Shown here piece after piece: positions 21,065 to 21,105 of a stretch of 21,105 nucleotides of DNA (the first letter of the stretch is position 1; every line of letters begins with the position of its first letter). The position numbers and the translations under genes were made by a program. The notes under the pieces were generated by a model. That model was not told the DNA's origin. It was given only the letters and a program-made list of their open reading frames with translations, and did no database searches. Origin of the DNA: Mageeibacillus sp. UBA1243 (GTDB lineage Bacteria > Bacillota > Clostridia > UBA1212); the NCBI GenBank assembly GCA_002308595.1, contig DBWH01000067.1, positions 16,689-37,793 on the forward strand, read 5' to 3'.

Positions 21065-21105
21065 GGGCCACTAGCTCAGTTGGTTAGAGCAACCGGCTCA
21101 TAACC
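21065..21105 (+). tRNA. tRNA with CAU anticodon (Met, or Ile2 read with lysidine), 3' part cut by window end
   Basis: The 5' acceptor strand GGGCCAC (21065-21071), T8-A9, a D arm GCTC/GAGC with loop AGTTGGTTA, a stem ACCGG (21092-21096) and the anticodon loop CTCATAA are all in register, placing anticodon CAT at 21099-21101. The first two bases of the 3' anticodon strand (CC) pair as expected. CAU is shared by elongator Met, initiator Met and tRNA-Ile2. The D-loop and the acceptor starting with G make elongator Met or Ile2 more likely than initiator, but the missing half is needed. Confidence 0.9.

Overview
The window looks like a chromosomal segment from a GC-rich member of the Clostridia (Bacillota), probably an uncultured gut or anaerobic lineage. 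The evidence is strong GGAGG-type ribosome binding sites, sigma-A promoters of TTGACA/TATAAT type, DUF951 and DUF6062 genes, a Gls24/Asp23-like protein, a CBS-DRTGG type family II pyrophosphatase, and surface proteins with Thr/Pro-rich (TPEP-like) stalks. I see no transposase, integrase, phage gene or CRISPR array. Nearly every gene is core or housekeeping.

Layout. From 1 to 5906 the genes point left: a truncated leucine-rich-repeat (BspA-like) lipoprotein with its own promoter, a CBS-domain Mn pyrophosphatase, murB, a small three-helix membrane protein, and a UAP1-like UDP-sugar pyrophosphorylase whose stop overlaps the membrane-protein start. From 5907 to 6261 lies a divergent intergenic region with two promoters and a strong GC hairpin. 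From 6262 to 7868 two rightward genes form an operon: a DUF6062 protein with duplicated Cys/His motifs, and a P-loop protein with a Gls24-like tail. They end at a strong bidirectional terminator. From 7959 to 19243 there is a long leftward block of information-processing and chromosome genes: ybaB, recR, prfA, sua5, smc, ftsY, a small membrane protein, an unusual FtsK/SpoIIIE-like ATPase with no membrane domain, and DUF951. After a second bidirectional terminator comes a leftward stalked surface protein (19496-20896). At the right edge a tRNA with CAU anticodon begins behind a near-consensus promoter and is cut by the window end.

How the genes fit together. murB and the UDP-sugar pyrophosphorylase both act in UDP-N-acetyl-sugar and envelope metabolism. 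The pyrophosphatase could remove the PPi such reactions release. The right-hand block combines chromosome organisation and segregation (SMC, FtsK-like, YbaB), repair (RecR), translation (PrfA, Sua5, tRNA) and membrane targeting (FtsY).

Most unusual signal. A short non-palindromic word, CCGCCAATG (core CGCCAATG), recurs through the window. I counted 14 exact 9-mers and 9 more copies of the 8-mer core, where roughly one core copy would be expected by chance. It occurs on both strands and in all three codon phases, and it is denser in the little intergenic DNA present, including inside the spacer of the tRNA promoter. This looks like a genome-scale iterated DNA signal (uptake-sequence-like, HIP1-like, segregation or recombination signal, or methylation target). 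I do not recognise it as a described element.
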